Below, piece after piece: positions 8,714 through 17,046 of a DNA stretch of 44,331 bases. Every line of letters begins with the position of its first letter. Position 1 is the stretch's first letter. Source of the DNA: JAIQFL01 sp035295745 (GTDB taxonomy: Bacteria > Acidobacteriota > Terriglobia > Bryobacterales > Bryobacteraceae); the NCBI GenBank assembly GCA_035295745.1, contig DATGIL010000064.1, forward strand, positions 1 through 44,331. Reading direction: 5' to 3'. The notes beneath the pieces were generated by a model. It was not told where the DNA came from. It did not search any database and worked only from the letters and a program-made list of their open reading frames with translations. Position numbers and translations under genes: made by a program.

Positions 8714-8971
8714 TCACACCCAATTCGTGGCGCCGCAGCGGGGGCAAGTCTTCCAGTGCGGCTCTCCGATGGATCCGCATCCCCCGCACCGCACCGATTT
8801 AACCGTTGCGATCTCCGGCCGCTCCACCGCCCCGCCGAGCTTCCAGACCACCACTGCGCCTACCACTATCACCACGCCCATCGACCACAAGGGAGCCACT
8901 CCGCCGCATAAGAGTGCCGCCACCAAGGTGATCCAGACCGCCTGCCGCTGTTTTCGATTGAGTCGCCCCAT
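8714..8971 (-). CDS. Small membrane protein with C-terminal zinc ribbon
   Basis: An 85-residue protein. A basic N-terminus (MGRLNRKQRQ) precedes two hydrophobic segments at ~11-28 and ~31-47. The C-terminal zinc ribbon has Cys62/Cys65 (CGGC) and Cys76/Cys79 (CPRC), and the protein ends ATNWV. It starts 10 bases after the stop of the esterase/SMP-30 gene and is probably translated from the same message; GAGAGG lies close before the ATG. Such short two-TM zinc-ribbon proteins are common and mostly uncharacterised. The ribbon should face the cytosol if the positive-inside rule holds. No function is assigned. Confidence 0.72.
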   Translation of the reverse strand: MGRLNRKQRQAVWITLVAALLCGGVAPLWSMGVVIVVGAVVVWKLGGAVERPEIATVKSVRCGGCGSIGEPHWKTCPRCGATNWV

Positions 8972-8981
8972 ATCCTCTCGC

Positions 8982-10775
8982 TTACAGTTGCGGCCTGGGC
9001 AGTTTCACGGGCTGCCACGGAAACACGCCCTTGCGCCGCAACTGCCGTTTATAGACCTTGTCGCCGGCAGTCACGTAGAGCGTCTTCAGGTCCGCCCCAC
9101 CAAACACCAGGTTAGACGGGGATATCGAACTTGGGTTTCGAATGATCCCTACGACACGCCCTGCCTGGTCGCAAATCTGAATCCCCAACTTTGTGGCCAC
9201 GTACACATGGCCCGTCTCGTCGAACGCAATCCCATCGGCGCCGCTGCGTAGCGGCCCGTTCCCTTCGTCGTCGGGAATCTCCAGGTGATAGAACGGTTGC
9301 GCATCCGAGAGCGAACCGTCCGCGCGAATGTGAAACGACCACATGCTGCGCCCCATGGTATCCGCCACCGCCAGCAGCGACTCGTCTGGAATCAGCCGCA
9401 CTCCGTTCGGAAGCAGCAGATTGCCATCTTGATTGCCATCGAAGGCCACGTGCTTCACGCCGTGCGCATCCAGGTGCCAGACCTTCTGGGTAGGCGATTC
9501 CGTGAAGTACACTTCGCCCTTGCTGGTCACTGCCAGATCGTTCGGCGTGACACCTGTCGCCAGCACTGCGGCCTTTCCGTCCTTGCCATAGGCCACCACG
9601 CGTTTCCGCGCGTTCTCCGCCGCATACAGGCGGCCATCGGGCCCGAACATCAAGCCCGTCGCGCCGCCGCTGTTCGCCTGAAAGAGTGTGACCTTGCCGT
9701 CGCCGCCCACCTTGTAGATCTTCGAATCTCCGGCATCGCAGAAAAAGACATTCCCATCTTTATCCACGGCCGGGCCCTCGGTCTGCTTGTAGCCTTCGCC
9801 CACGAGTTCCCAGTCGTGATCCGGGTCCAGGAATGCGGTGATGGTCCGCTGATCCCCCTTGATGCTCTTCGACACCGGGATAGGCTTGGGATAATCATGC
9901 CAGAGCCAGCGCAGCGCATCGGGCAGGATCGCCGCCCCATGCCGGGAATTGTGACCTTCGGTGCCTACCTCGAATTTCACCTCATATCCGGCGTACTCCA
10001 GCGATTTCGCCATGGACTGATTGGCCAGGTACCACGACCCGGAGTAGATGTTCTGGTCGTTCGAGCCGTCCTGCAGAAAAACGCGCAGCGGCTTCGGCTC
10101 CATCTTGCGGATCAGGTTGGCATAGACGTCGCCTCCGCGCAGATTGGTGTAACTGCCGATGAAGCTCAGCACGCGGCGGAACGCATCCGGCCGCTCCCAC
10201 GCCACTGTGAACGCCGCGATGCCGCCGGAACTCGATCCCGCCACGGCCCGATCGTTCGGATCATTCGATAGCTTGTAGAGCTTGGCAACCTCCGGCAAGA
10301 TCTCCTCCAGCAGAAAGCGCGGGTAGCGATCACCGAGCCCGTCATATTCATAGCTGCGGTTGTAGCGCGGCCCCTGACTTTCCGATGCGGCGGGCTCCAC
10401 GCCCGGATTGATGAAGATGCCGATCGTGACGGGCATGGCGCCTTGCTGAATCAAGTTATCGAAGACGATAGGAGTGCGCCACGCTCCGGTCTCAGTGGCA
10501 AAGCCCGAGCCGTCCTGGAATACCATCACACACGCCGGTTTCGAACCATCATATTGTGCCGGGACATACACCCAGTAGTCGCGCGTTGAACCGGGATAGA
10601 TCTTGGAATGGTTCCGGCTGTATTTCGTGACCTTGCCTTTGGGCACGCCCTCGTGCGCCTGCGAATCTGCGCCAAGTACGTACTCTTGTGCCGAGGATGT
10701 CGCGAGCCCTCCTGCCGCTAGCAGGATGGCAAACGAAATGCACTTATGTTGGATATGTCGACTCCTCCCAGACAA
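8982..10775 (-). CDS. Secreted esterase (enterochelin-esterase-like) fused to SMP-30/gluconolactonase-type propeller
   Basis: A 597-residue two-domain enzyme. A signal peptide (ISFAILLAAGGLATSSAQ) precedes an alpha/beta-hydrolase of the putative-esterase/Fes type at ~45-300. The nucleophile elbow is G180-S-S182-S-G, with acid candidates in DGSND (236-240) and a His in EGHNSRHG (275 or 279). Residues ~315-590 are an SMP-30/gluconolactonase-like six-bladed propeller with metal-site-like Glu in QTEGPAVD, Asn in TPNDLAV and Asp in SGADGIAFD. The start is TTG at 10773-10775 with GAGGTG 5-7 bases upstream. A second GGGAGGAG lies inside the first codons, so the start is not certain. It probably hydrolyses an ester or lactone outside the cytoplasm. 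Confidence 0.85.
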   Translation of the reverse strand: MSGRSRHIQHKCISFAILLAAGGLATSSAQEYVLGADSQAHEGVPKGKVTKYSRNHSKIYPGSTRDYWVYVPAQYDGSKPACVMVFQDGSGFATETGAWRTPIVFDNLIQQGAMPVTIGIFINPGVEPAASESQGPRYNRSYEYDGLGDRYPRFLLEEILPEVAKLYKLSNDPNDRAVAGSSSGGIAAFTVAWERPDAFRRVLSFIGSYTNLRGGDVYANLIRKMEPKPLRVFLQDGSNDQNIYSGSWYLANQSMAKSLEYAGYEVKFEVGTEGHNSRHGAAILPDALRWLWHDYPKPIPVSKSIKGDQRTITAFLDPDHDWELVGEGYKQTEGPAVDKDGNVFFCDAGDSKIYKVGGDGKVTLFQANSGGATGLMFGPDGRLYAAENARKRVVAYGKDGKAAVLATGVTPNDLAVTSKGEVYFTESPTQKVWHLDAHGVKHVAFDGNQDGNLLLPNGVRLIPDESLLAVADTMGRSMWSFHIRADGSLSDAQPFYHLEIPDDEGNGPLRSGADGIAFDETGHVYVATKLGIQICDQAGRVVGIIRNPSSISPSNLVFGGADLKTLYVTAGDKVYKRQLRRKGVFPWQPVKLPRPQL

Positions 10776-10777
10776 TC

Positions 10778-11057
10778 TTACACCTCGTCTAAGAAACGAT
10801 TGACTTCGGCCGCGAAATCGGCCAAGATCACATCACAACCAGGGAGGCCAGCCATGGCAGCGTCGCGGCAAGCCGAAGCGGTACTCAAAACTCACGACCG
10901 GAAGCTCTCCGGTATAGGTGCAACCGAAGACCAAATCGATCGTCACGCAGTCATTCCCCAGAGGATCGATAAACACGGCACGAAGATCGAAGATATGGCA
11001 GGAACCGGCGAGCACGATTCGTCCGGCGGTTAATGCGATGGGCTTGGATTGCTCAGT
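10778..11057 (-). pseudogene. Small unknown gene, frameshifted, between TIGR03435 and esterase genes
   Basis: The minus strand reads as a protein-like frame, IVLAGSCHIFDLRAVFIDPL then LPVVSFEYRF, possibly starting at GTG 11013-11015. It then meets a TGA. Removing one G near 10873 (FEYRF then ACRDAAMAGLPGCDVILADF) carries the frame to AAEVNRFLDEV and a TAA at 10778-10780. That stop is two bases before the TTG start of the esterase gene, the spacing expected in an operon. I do not recognise the family. It may be a pseudogene or a sequencing slip. Confidence 0.45.
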
Positions 11058-11879
11058 TCAGTTTCCAGTGGGAATTTTCTCGGCGTGATCTACGACCAGA
11101 AACTCCACTGGAGCCTTCCGTGCCTCCAGTCTGAGCCCCAATTCCTGCTGTAGAGCCGCGTAGATCGCCGGTTCCGGGCTATCTGACGTGCTTGCGCCCT
11201 CAGGCGTGAAATATAGATTGAAGCTGTAGATGCCCGGAAGTTCTGTTTTGTCGAGTACGGGCCGTCCCACCTGCCCGGTGAGGAATTCTGCCAGCTTGGC
11301 GAGCGTGACGTCCTTCGCTGTCATACGTGCAGTCCCGTTTCTGGTTTCGATAACGATTCCGGGCGCTTTCATCGAGATCACCGGGAACCCATCTTTGCCC
11401 TCCTGCGATTGCACGGTCGCCAGCTGATCTTCCACAGGTTTCCCGTCCGGGCTGCTGATGGAGAGTTTCAGACCATTTTTACCCACAAGGAGCGCATAAA
11501 CCGAAACTTCTCTTGACTCCCGGCGGATCGCCATTTGAAACCTCGTAATCAGAAGGTTCTGCAACATTGTCTGGAACTGCTCCTTGCTGGTCCCCTCGGC
11601 AACCTTCGCGCTAATGTCGTATCGCAGGGTATTGAGCCAGTCGGGCCCCGTGAGTTGGTAGTTGCTCACAGGGTACGCTTCCAGCAGCACGCGCCGCAAT
11701 GGCACGTTTGCATAGGTAATGCGGGTAGGGTCGCTCGTTCCCGGGCCGCCATTCATGGTGAAGCGTCCCGTGCTGGATTCCAGTCGCCGCACTGAAGCCA
11801 CTTCGAAGGTGAGCCCGCTTTGGCCCAGGGCGAGACCCGCCGTGAACAGGATTCCGGCGATCTGCTGTTTATGCAGCAT
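11058..11879 (-). CDS. TIGR03435-family soil-associated protein
   Basis: An intact 273-residue member of the TIGR03435 family, which is abundant in soil Acidobacteria and of unknown function. It begins with a signal peptide (MLHKQQIAGILFTAGLALGQ), followed by LTFEVASVRR, an N-terminal family hallmark. Later motifs are YDISAKVAEGTSKEQFQTML, LLITRFQMAIRRESREVSVY, LAEFLTGQVGRPVLDKTELP and PVEFLVVDHAEK at the end. The ATG at 11877-11879 is preferred because it gives a proper signal peptide; the open frame extends upstream into the ADOP2 gene. It lies 56 bp after ADOP2 on the same strand, so PadR2-ADOP2-TIGR03435 may form one transcript. Location is probably exported or periplasmic. Confidence 0.87.
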   Translation of the reverse strand: MLHKQQIAGILFTAGLALGQSGLTFEVASVRRLESSTGRFTMNGGPGTSDPTRITYANVPLRRVLLEAYPVSNYQLTGPDWLNTLRYDISAKVAEGTSKEQFQTMLQNLLITRFQMAIRRESREVSVYALLVGKNGLKLSISSPDGKPVEDQLATVQSQEGKDGFPVISMKAPGIVIETRNGTARMTAKDVTLAKLAEFLTGQVGRPVLDKTELPGIYSFNLYFTPEGASTSDSPEPAIYAALQQELGLRLEARKAPVEFLVVDHAEKIPTGN

Positions 11880-11935
11880 TCTGCTGCGAAAATAGCATAC
11901 GCGCGGCGGCCTGTCAATCCGTTCCTCCTGCTGCA

Positions 11936-14596
11936 TCAATCTTCCCGCAGCACCCCGGCGGGATCGATCCGCGCTGCCGCATGAGCCGGAAACAGACAGG
12001 CCAGGACTGCGACCAACCCCAGGACCGACGCAATCGCGGCGAATGTCCACTGGTCCGTGGCGCTGACTCCGAATAAGAGTGTGCGTATCAGTTGGCCGGC
12101 CGCCACTGCCGCCAGCATCCCCACCACCAACCCGACCGCGACGGGTCGCAGTCCCTGACGCACTACCATCCGCCGCACACTTGCCGCCCTTGCGCCGAGG
12201 GCCATCCGGATCCCCAACTCCCGCCGCCGCAGCGTGATTCCATAGGCCACTACGCCATAAATTCCCAAGGCGGCGAGCAGCAATGCCGAAAGTGCGAAGG
12301 CCATCGCCACTTCCATCTGGAAACGCCGCCCCGCGACCGATTCCGACACCAGATCGCCCATGGTGCGCATGCGCGGAGCAGGGATGCCCGGATCAATCGA
12401 CTGGATCGCACGCCGCACGTCCGCGGCAAGGCCGGACCCCGCAGACGACCGGACCACCAGTCCCGACACCTGGAAGGCACGCTTCCAGAAGGGCGCGTAG
12501 ATCATGAGCGTGGGATCGCGCTCCAATTGTGTGCTGTGCACATCACCAACCACGCCAACGACCTCCGCGCGACTGACGCCCGATCCGCAGGTGATCATTT
12601 TTCCCAGCGGATTCTGTCCGGGCCAAAGCTTCGCCGTCAGGCGCGCCGAAACCACGACCACGTTGCGATCGCGATCCGCCGACTCAATGGCGCGGCCCCG
12701 CAGCAGTGGAATTCCCAGCGCCGAAAAGTACTCCGGGCCCACGAAGCGCACGTTGACCATCACCAATTGCTTCGTCACCGGATCGAGCGCGCCATCGTCG
12801 GACCCGTCGAGAATCACATGGTTGACATTCGATTCGCCGGTGAGCGGCACCCGGCTGGAAGCCGCCGCCGCGCGCACGCCGGGAATGGACCGAAGCCGGC
12901 CGGCGGCCTGGTCGAAGAACTCCGCCTTTTGTTCCACGCTTTGATAGCGTGAGGGCAACGAGACGCGAACCTCCAGAGCTTGCTCAGCGGCGAATCCGCG
13001 ATCCACGCGCAGCACATGCCACAGGCTGTTCAGCAGCAGTCCTGCGAGCACCAGCAGCAATGTGCTGAGCGACACTTCGGCGCCCACCAGCCATTCGCGA
13101 AGCTGTAGTCCGTGGCGGCTGCCGCTGATGGTGTGCGTGCCTGCGCGCAAGGCGTTCTGCGGATCGGCGCGGGACAGTCGCAATGCGGGCAGTAACCCGA
13201 ACAACACGCCGCAGAGCATCGATACCACGAACGCGAACGCGAGCACACGCCCATCCACGCGAACCTCGTCGAGACGCGGCAGATCCACCGGCCCCCAATG
13301 CACAAACGCGTTCAAGGCGGCCTGAGCGGCCAGCACCCCCAGCACTCCACCGGCCACGGCAAGAATCAAGGTCTCTACCATCGCGGAGAGCAGCAGGCGT
13401 CCCCGCGATGCGCCCAACGCGATCCGCAGGGAAAACTCACGGGCCCGCGCATGGCTGCGGGCCAGCAACAGGTTCGCGAGATTCACGCACACGATCAGGA
13501 CCAACAACAGCACCGCTGCCAGAAGCACGGTGAGGCTGGTGCGGACCGGGGAACCCATTACTTCCTGCAGCGGCCACATCTTTATGTGCAGGTCGCGGTT
13601 CAAATGGTGTTCGGCAGCGATGCGCTGCTCGATCAGGTTCAACTCGGCGGCGCCGCCCGCGGCTGTCAGATCCCGGCGGAGTCGCCCGAAAACGATGTAG
13701 TCGTAATCGCCACCCCAACCATCGCTGTTCGCCTGTTTGAGCGGCAGGAAAAACTCGCTGCGTTCGGACAAGTGCGCCAGAGGCCCGAGGTCTTCCTTTT
13801 TGGGGAATCGGAAGGATAGGGGCAAGACGCCAATCACGACATACGGCTTTCCGTCGAGACGCAGAGTTTGCCCGGCAACATCGCGCGAGCCGCCGAATTT
13901 TCTGCGCCACAGCCCATCGGTGATCACGGCGACGTCCGGACTAGCCGGCTGGTCTTCGTCGGGCTGGAAGGTCCTGCCGATCTGTGGTTCTACACCCAGC
14001 AGGGTGAAGAGATTCGACGACACATAGGCTCCGCCGACGACTTCCGGTTCGCCACCCGAATCCATGGTGGCGCTCCCGTTTTCGATGGCCGCTAAGCCTT
14101 CAAACGAGCGCGCTTGCTCGCGCCAGAATTTGAAATGCTGGAAATTCACCGGCAGGGTCGGATAGATGTGCGCCAGTGGCGGCACCACTTCGCGCACGAA
14201 GACCAGGCGCCCCGGTTCGCGATAGGTCAGTGGTTTGATGACGACGGTGTCCACCAGGGAGAACAGCGCGGTGGCGGCTCCGGTTCCGAGCGCCAGAGAT
14301 AGAATAGCCACCGTCGTGAAGCCCGGCGTCTTCGCCAGAGTTCGCAGTGCGAACCGCACATCCTGCGAAAGCGTGTCCCATCCGGGAAACCATACCGACC
14401 GCGACTCTTCTTCCGCCCGGGTCAAACTGCCGAAATCGCGGTGGCCCTGGCGTGATGCCTCCTCCGGAGACAGACCCGATTCGGCGGCGTCCTGGATGGC
14501 GAGCGAGAGATTGGCGCGCAGTTCTTCCTGCAACTCCAGCGCGCGGGCGCGGCGCCTTCCCGGCAGCCACAACAGCAAACGGCGAAGCCAGATCAT
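11936..14596 (-). CDS. ADOP-family ABC transporter permease (MacB/FtsX-like), copy 2
   Basis: An 886-residue duplicated orphan permease. A cytosolic N-terminus (MIWLRRLLLWLPG...EELRANLSLAIQDAAES) leads to TM1 at ~92-115 (VAILSLALGTGAATALFS) and a MacB-type periplasmic domain. The first FtsX block contains LANLLLARSHARAREFSLRI and the second LRRRELGIRMALGARAAS. The end is AHAAARIDPAGVLRED. I set the start at the ATG 14594-14596, four bases after the padR2 stop with GAGG nine bases upstream. An open frame runs 111 codons further, but only antisense-like sequence within padR2 would be added. It is a divergent paralog of ADOP1, not a recent copy. The ATPase partner, if any, is elsewhere. Confidence 0.93.
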   Translation of the reverse strand: MIWLRRLLLWLPGRRRARALELQEELRANLSLAIQDAAESGLSPEEASRQGHRDFGSLTRAEEESRSVWFPGWDTLSQDVRFALRTLAKTPGFTTVAILSLALGTGAATALFSLVDTVVIKPLTYREPGRLVFVREVVPPLAHIYPTLPVNFQHFKFWREQARSFEGLAAIENGSATMDSGGEPEVVGGAYVSSNLFTLLGVEPQIGRTFQPDEDQPASPDVAVITDGLWRRKFGGSRDVAGQTLRLDGKPYVVIGVLPLSFRFPKKEDLGPLAHLSERSEFFLPLKQANSDGWGGDYDYIVFGRLRRDLTAAGGAAELNLIEQRIAAEHHLNRDLHIKMWPLQEVMGSPVRTSLTVLLAAVLLLVLIVCVNLANLLLARSHARAREFSLRIALGASRGRLLLSAMVETLILAVAGGVLGVLAAQAALNAFVHWGPVDLPRLDEVRVDGRVLAFAFVVSMLCGVLFGLLPALRLSRADPQNALRAGTHTISGSRHGLQLREWLVGAEVSLSTLLLVLAGLLLNSLWHVLRVDRGFAAEQALEVRVSLPSRYQSVEQKAEFFDQAAGRLRSIPGVRAAAASSRVPLTGESNVNHVILDGSDDGALDPVTKQLVMVNVRFVGPEYFSALGIPLLRGRAIESADRDRNVVVVSARLTAKLWPGQNPLGKMITCGSGVSRAEVVGVVGDVHSTQLERDPTLMIYAPFWKRAFQVSGLVVRSSAGSGLAADVRRAIQSIDPGIPAPRMRTMGDLVSESVAGRRFQMEVAMAFALSALLLAALGIYGVVAYGITLRRRELGIRMALGARAASVRRMVVRQGLRPVAVGLVVGMLAAVAAGQLIRTLLFGVSATDQWTFAAIASVLGLVAVLACLFPAHAAARIDPAGVLRED

Positions 14597-14600
14597 GCGA

Positions 14601-14945
14601 TTAGTCCTCGATCGTCTTGGGATGTAACACCAGTGAAACAGCCCGTACGAAGTCCTCCCACCGCGAGACTTCGGCCTGGAGGCGCTTCCGCCCCGCGGCG
14701 GTGAGCCGGTAAATGCGAGTGCGCTGATTGCGCTCCGAGACGTCCCATTTAGCAGTGACCAGGCCCTGCAATTCCAACCGCTGCAGCGCCGGGTAGAGCG
14801 ATCCGGCCTCGACCTGGATGGCTTCCCCGGTGGAGCGGCGAATCGCCTGTGCAACGCCATAACCATGCAGTGGTCCGAGCGCAAGCGTGCGCAAGACCAG
14901 CATGTCGAGGGTACCTTGTAGAAATTCAACCCGGGAGGGCTTCAT
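14601..14945 (-). CDS. PadR-family transcriptional regulator, copy 2
   Basis: A 114-residue PadR repressor: EFLQGTLDMLVLRTLALGPL, HGYGVAQAIRRSTGEAIQVE, AGSLYPALQRLELQGLV, then TRIYRLTAAGRKRLQAE for the wing. The ATG is immediately preceded by a 33-bp inverted repeat and there is no Shine-Dalgarno sequence. Transcript and translation may therefore begin almost together (leaderless), and repressor binding would cover the start. It is followed after four bases by ADOP2. The same PadR-then-ADOP order appears at 7.5-4.4 kb, so the pair is a repeated module. Confidence 0.94.
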   Translation of the reverse strand: MKPSRVEFLQGTLDMLVLRTLALGPLHGYGVAQAIRRSTGEAIQVEAGSLYPALQRLELQGLVTAKWDVSERNQRTRIYRLTAAGRKRLQAEVSRWEDFVRAVSLVLHPKTIED

Positions 14946-14978
14946 ATATAGGCTGTCTGGTATATAGACGGCCTATAT
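14946..14978. promoter_or_regulatory. 33-bp inverted repeat, candidate PadR2 operator
   Basis: The arms ATATAGGC (14946-14953) and GCCTATAT (14971-14978) are perfect inverted repeats. Inside them GTCT (14955-14958) pairs with AGAC (14966-14969), leaving GGTATAT as the centre. The dyad directly abuts the padR2 ATG and includes TATATA, usable as a -10. PadR dimers bind such dyads, so this is probably the autoregulatory site. Confidence 0.6.
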
Positions 14979-15109
14979 GCCAGGAGGTTAGTGGCCGTCG
15001 GAGGGAACGCATTCACTGCGAACGCGGCTGCGTGCGCCAGCCAGAGCCCTCCCATCCTTGACGCTCAGCCCAACCTGGAGGCGCATGTGGTATACCTATC
15101 TTTCAAAAC

Positions 15110-16729
15110 ATGAAGAGCAGAACACTGATTTTCCTGGTAATTCCCTGTATCCTGGCGGCGCAAGTCAAGATCGATGATGCCGTGTACGCACGGATCAAAG
15201 ACGAAGAGGCGCAGCATTCGCAGGCCATGCATACCCTGCACATGCTCACCGATCGCTACGGCCCTCGCCTGACGGGCTCGCCGAATTTCGAGAACGCCGC
15301 CAACTGGGTCGTGAAACAGATGACCGAATGGGGATTCCAGAACGCGCACCTGGAGCCATGGGACTTTGGCCATCCCGGATGGCTCAACATGCGGTCGGCC
15401 GGGTACATGGTGGCGCCCATTCATGGCGATCTCACCTTCCGCGTGCTCAGTTGGACTCCTTCCACGCAGGGCACCGTAACCGCATCAGTGGTGGAAGTTG
15501 AAGTGCCTCATGGGCCGCCCGCTCCTCCTCCGGCCGAGGGCGCTCCGGCGCGTGCCGGAGCCGGGCCGCAGTTTTTGCAGCCCACCAAAGCCGAGTTCGA
15601 TGCCGCCCTGGAGCCGCTGCGCAGCAAAGTGAAAGGCAAGATCGTTTTGGCTGGAAAGGCGGCCGTCGTACCTGTGAACTTCAATCCGCCGCCTTTGCGA
15701 AGAGGTGAAGGCGATCGTGGCGGGCGCGGTGGACGCGGGCCGGCACGCGGGGGCACTCCCGATCCCAACCGCATGACCGCGGCCCAGGTAACCGAACAGT
15801 TCGACCAGTTTCTGATTTCCGCCGGCGCCGTGATGCGCGTGAACGATGCCGCCATGGACCACGGCTTGATCCGTGCATTTCAGAATCGAACCTACGATCT
15901 GAGCAAGGCGCTTCCCACTGTGGTGATGCGCAATGACGACTACGGCCGCATCGAGCGCCTGCTGGCCGACGGTGAGGACGTCAAGCTCGAATTCAACATC
16001 GTCAACGAAACCTATCCGAAAGGAACAACGAGCTACAACGTGGTCGGCGAGATTCCCGGCACTGACAAGGCGGACGAGATCGTGATGCTGGGCGGACACC
16101 TGGATTCGTGGCACTCAGCCACGGGCGCCACCGACAACGGTATCGGGTCCACCATGATGCTGGAAGCGGCACGGCTGATCAAATCGTTGGGACTGAAGCC
16201 GCGGCGCACCATTCGCGTAGCCCTATGGTCGGGCGAGGAGGAAGGCTTGCTGGGATCGGCCGCCTATGTGAAGCAGCATTTCGGCACTTTCGAAGATCCC
16301 AAGCCGGAGTATGGCAAGCTCGATTGTTACTTCAATATCGATTCCGGTACCGGCCGGGTTCGTGGCGCGGGCGTGTTTGGACCTCCGGAAGCGGCCGACA
16401 TTCTGACGGCGATGATGGCGCCTTTCAAGGATTGGTCGGCCGGCGTTGCCAATGCCACCACCAGCCGTGCTACCGGGGGCACCGACAGCACCAACTTCAA
16501 CGCCGCCGGATTGCCCGGTGTGGGACTGCAGCAGGATCCCATCGAGTATCAAAGCTTCACCTGGCACACGCAGCTCGATACCTACGAGCGAATCGTGCCG
16601 GAGGACGTCAAGCAAGCCGCGACGGAGATTGCATCCATGGTTTGGACGGTCGCCAATCTGGATCAGATGATTCCGCGCTTCGCCAAGGAACAGATGCCGG
16701 CCGCAACGCCGACGCCAGGCGCTCGTTAG
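15110..16729 (+). CDS. Secreted M28-family zinc aminopeptidase/carboxypeptidase
   Basis: A 539-residue peptidase with signal peptide MKSRTLIFLVIPCILAAQ. The central part (~110-300) is a PA-like insertion interrupted by a low-complexity Arg/Gly/Pro run. The M28 catalytic domain follows, with zinc ligands visible in order: His330 (GGHLDSW), Asp342 (ATDNGIG), Glu376-Glu377 (GEEEG; general base plus ligand), Asp411 (NIDSG) and His486 (WHTQLD). This is the full co-catalytic dizinc set, so the enzyme should be active outside the cytoplasm on peptides. No ribosome site precedes the ATG; TATACC 13 bases upstream could be a -10, giving a nearly leaderless message. It is divergent from padR2. Confidence 0.93.
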   Translation: MKSRTLIFLVIPCILAAQVKIDDAVYARIKDEEAQHSQAMHTLHMLTDRYGPRLTGSPNFENAANWVVKQMTEWGFQNAHLEPWDFGHPGWLNMRSAGYMVAPIHGDLTFRVLSWTPSTQGTVTASVVEVEVPHGPPAPPPAEGAPARAGAGPQFLQPTKAEFDAALEPLRSKVKGKIVLAGKAAVVPVNFNPPPLRRGEGDRGGRGGRGPARGGTPDPNRMTAAQVTEQFDQFLISAGAVMRVNDAAMDHGLIRAFQNRTYDLSKALPTVVMRNDDYGRIERLLADGEDVKLEFNIVNETYPKGTTSYNVVGEIPGTDKADEIVMLGGHLDSWHSATGATDNGIGSTMMLEAARLIKSLGLKPRRTIRVALWSGEEEGLLGSAAYVKQHFGTFEDPKPEYGKLDCYFNIDSGTGRVRGAGVFGPPEAADILTAMMAPFKDWSAGVANATTSRATGGTDSTNFNAAGLPGVGLQQDPIEYQSFTWHTQLDTYERIVPEDVKQAATEIASMVWTVANLDQMIPRFAKEQMPAATPTPGAR

Positions 16730-16752
16730 TGCCTGAACCGTGTGATGATTTG

Positions 16753-16777
16753 CCCCGGGCAGTCACTTTGCCCGGGG
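16753..16777 (+). terminator. GC-rich hairpin downstream of the M28 gene
   Basis: CCCCGGGCA (16753-16761) and TGCCCGGGG (16769-16777) form a perfect 9-bp stem with a 7-base loop, 24 bp after the M28 stop. There is no T-run after it, so termination without a U-tract, or mRNA 3'-end protection, is possible. Confidence 0.5.
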
Positions 16778-16836
16778 AGATTATCCCGACCCACTCTTAC
16801 TAGTGGCCCAGTACTCCTCAATGAACTCTCCGGTGA

Positions 16837-16998
16837 GGGCCTTTGTCACTCGAAGACCAGAAGTCGCTGAGAAGCGGGGCATTTGGCCGCGCAACGCCGG
16901 TAAGCAGCAACCTGACAATGGTACCGGGAAATGAAACGGGCCGGCATTTGGTACTAAAGCTCCAGGGAACTGACAGCAAACCGCGTGATACACTCTGA
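16837..16998 (+). pseudogene. Possible remnant of a secreted VCBS/ASPIC-UnbV-type protein
   Basis: The 317-bp gap between the M28 and NHL genes contains an open stretch with no good start. It ends at TGA 16996-16998 and reads SSNLTMVPGNETGRHLVLKL then QGTDSKPRD. This resembles the NxTGxHxLxxKLxGTxSNRDxxG consensus of ASPIC/UnbV domains found at the end of VCBS/FG-GAP repeat proteins that Acidobacteria carry in numbers. Stop codons lie just upstream. It is a weak, inferred match. Confidence 0.25.
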
Positions 16999-17046
16999 AA
17001 ACCTGATCAGGCCGGGTCTTCACGGCCAGTCAGCGGGGGGTGAGGT

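Noticed and set aside
14597..14929. Upstream extension of ADOP2 through padR2
   Set aside because: The extra 111 residues lie within the padR2 coding sequence in another frame and have no ADOP features. The ATG four bases after padR2 fits the family N-terminus.
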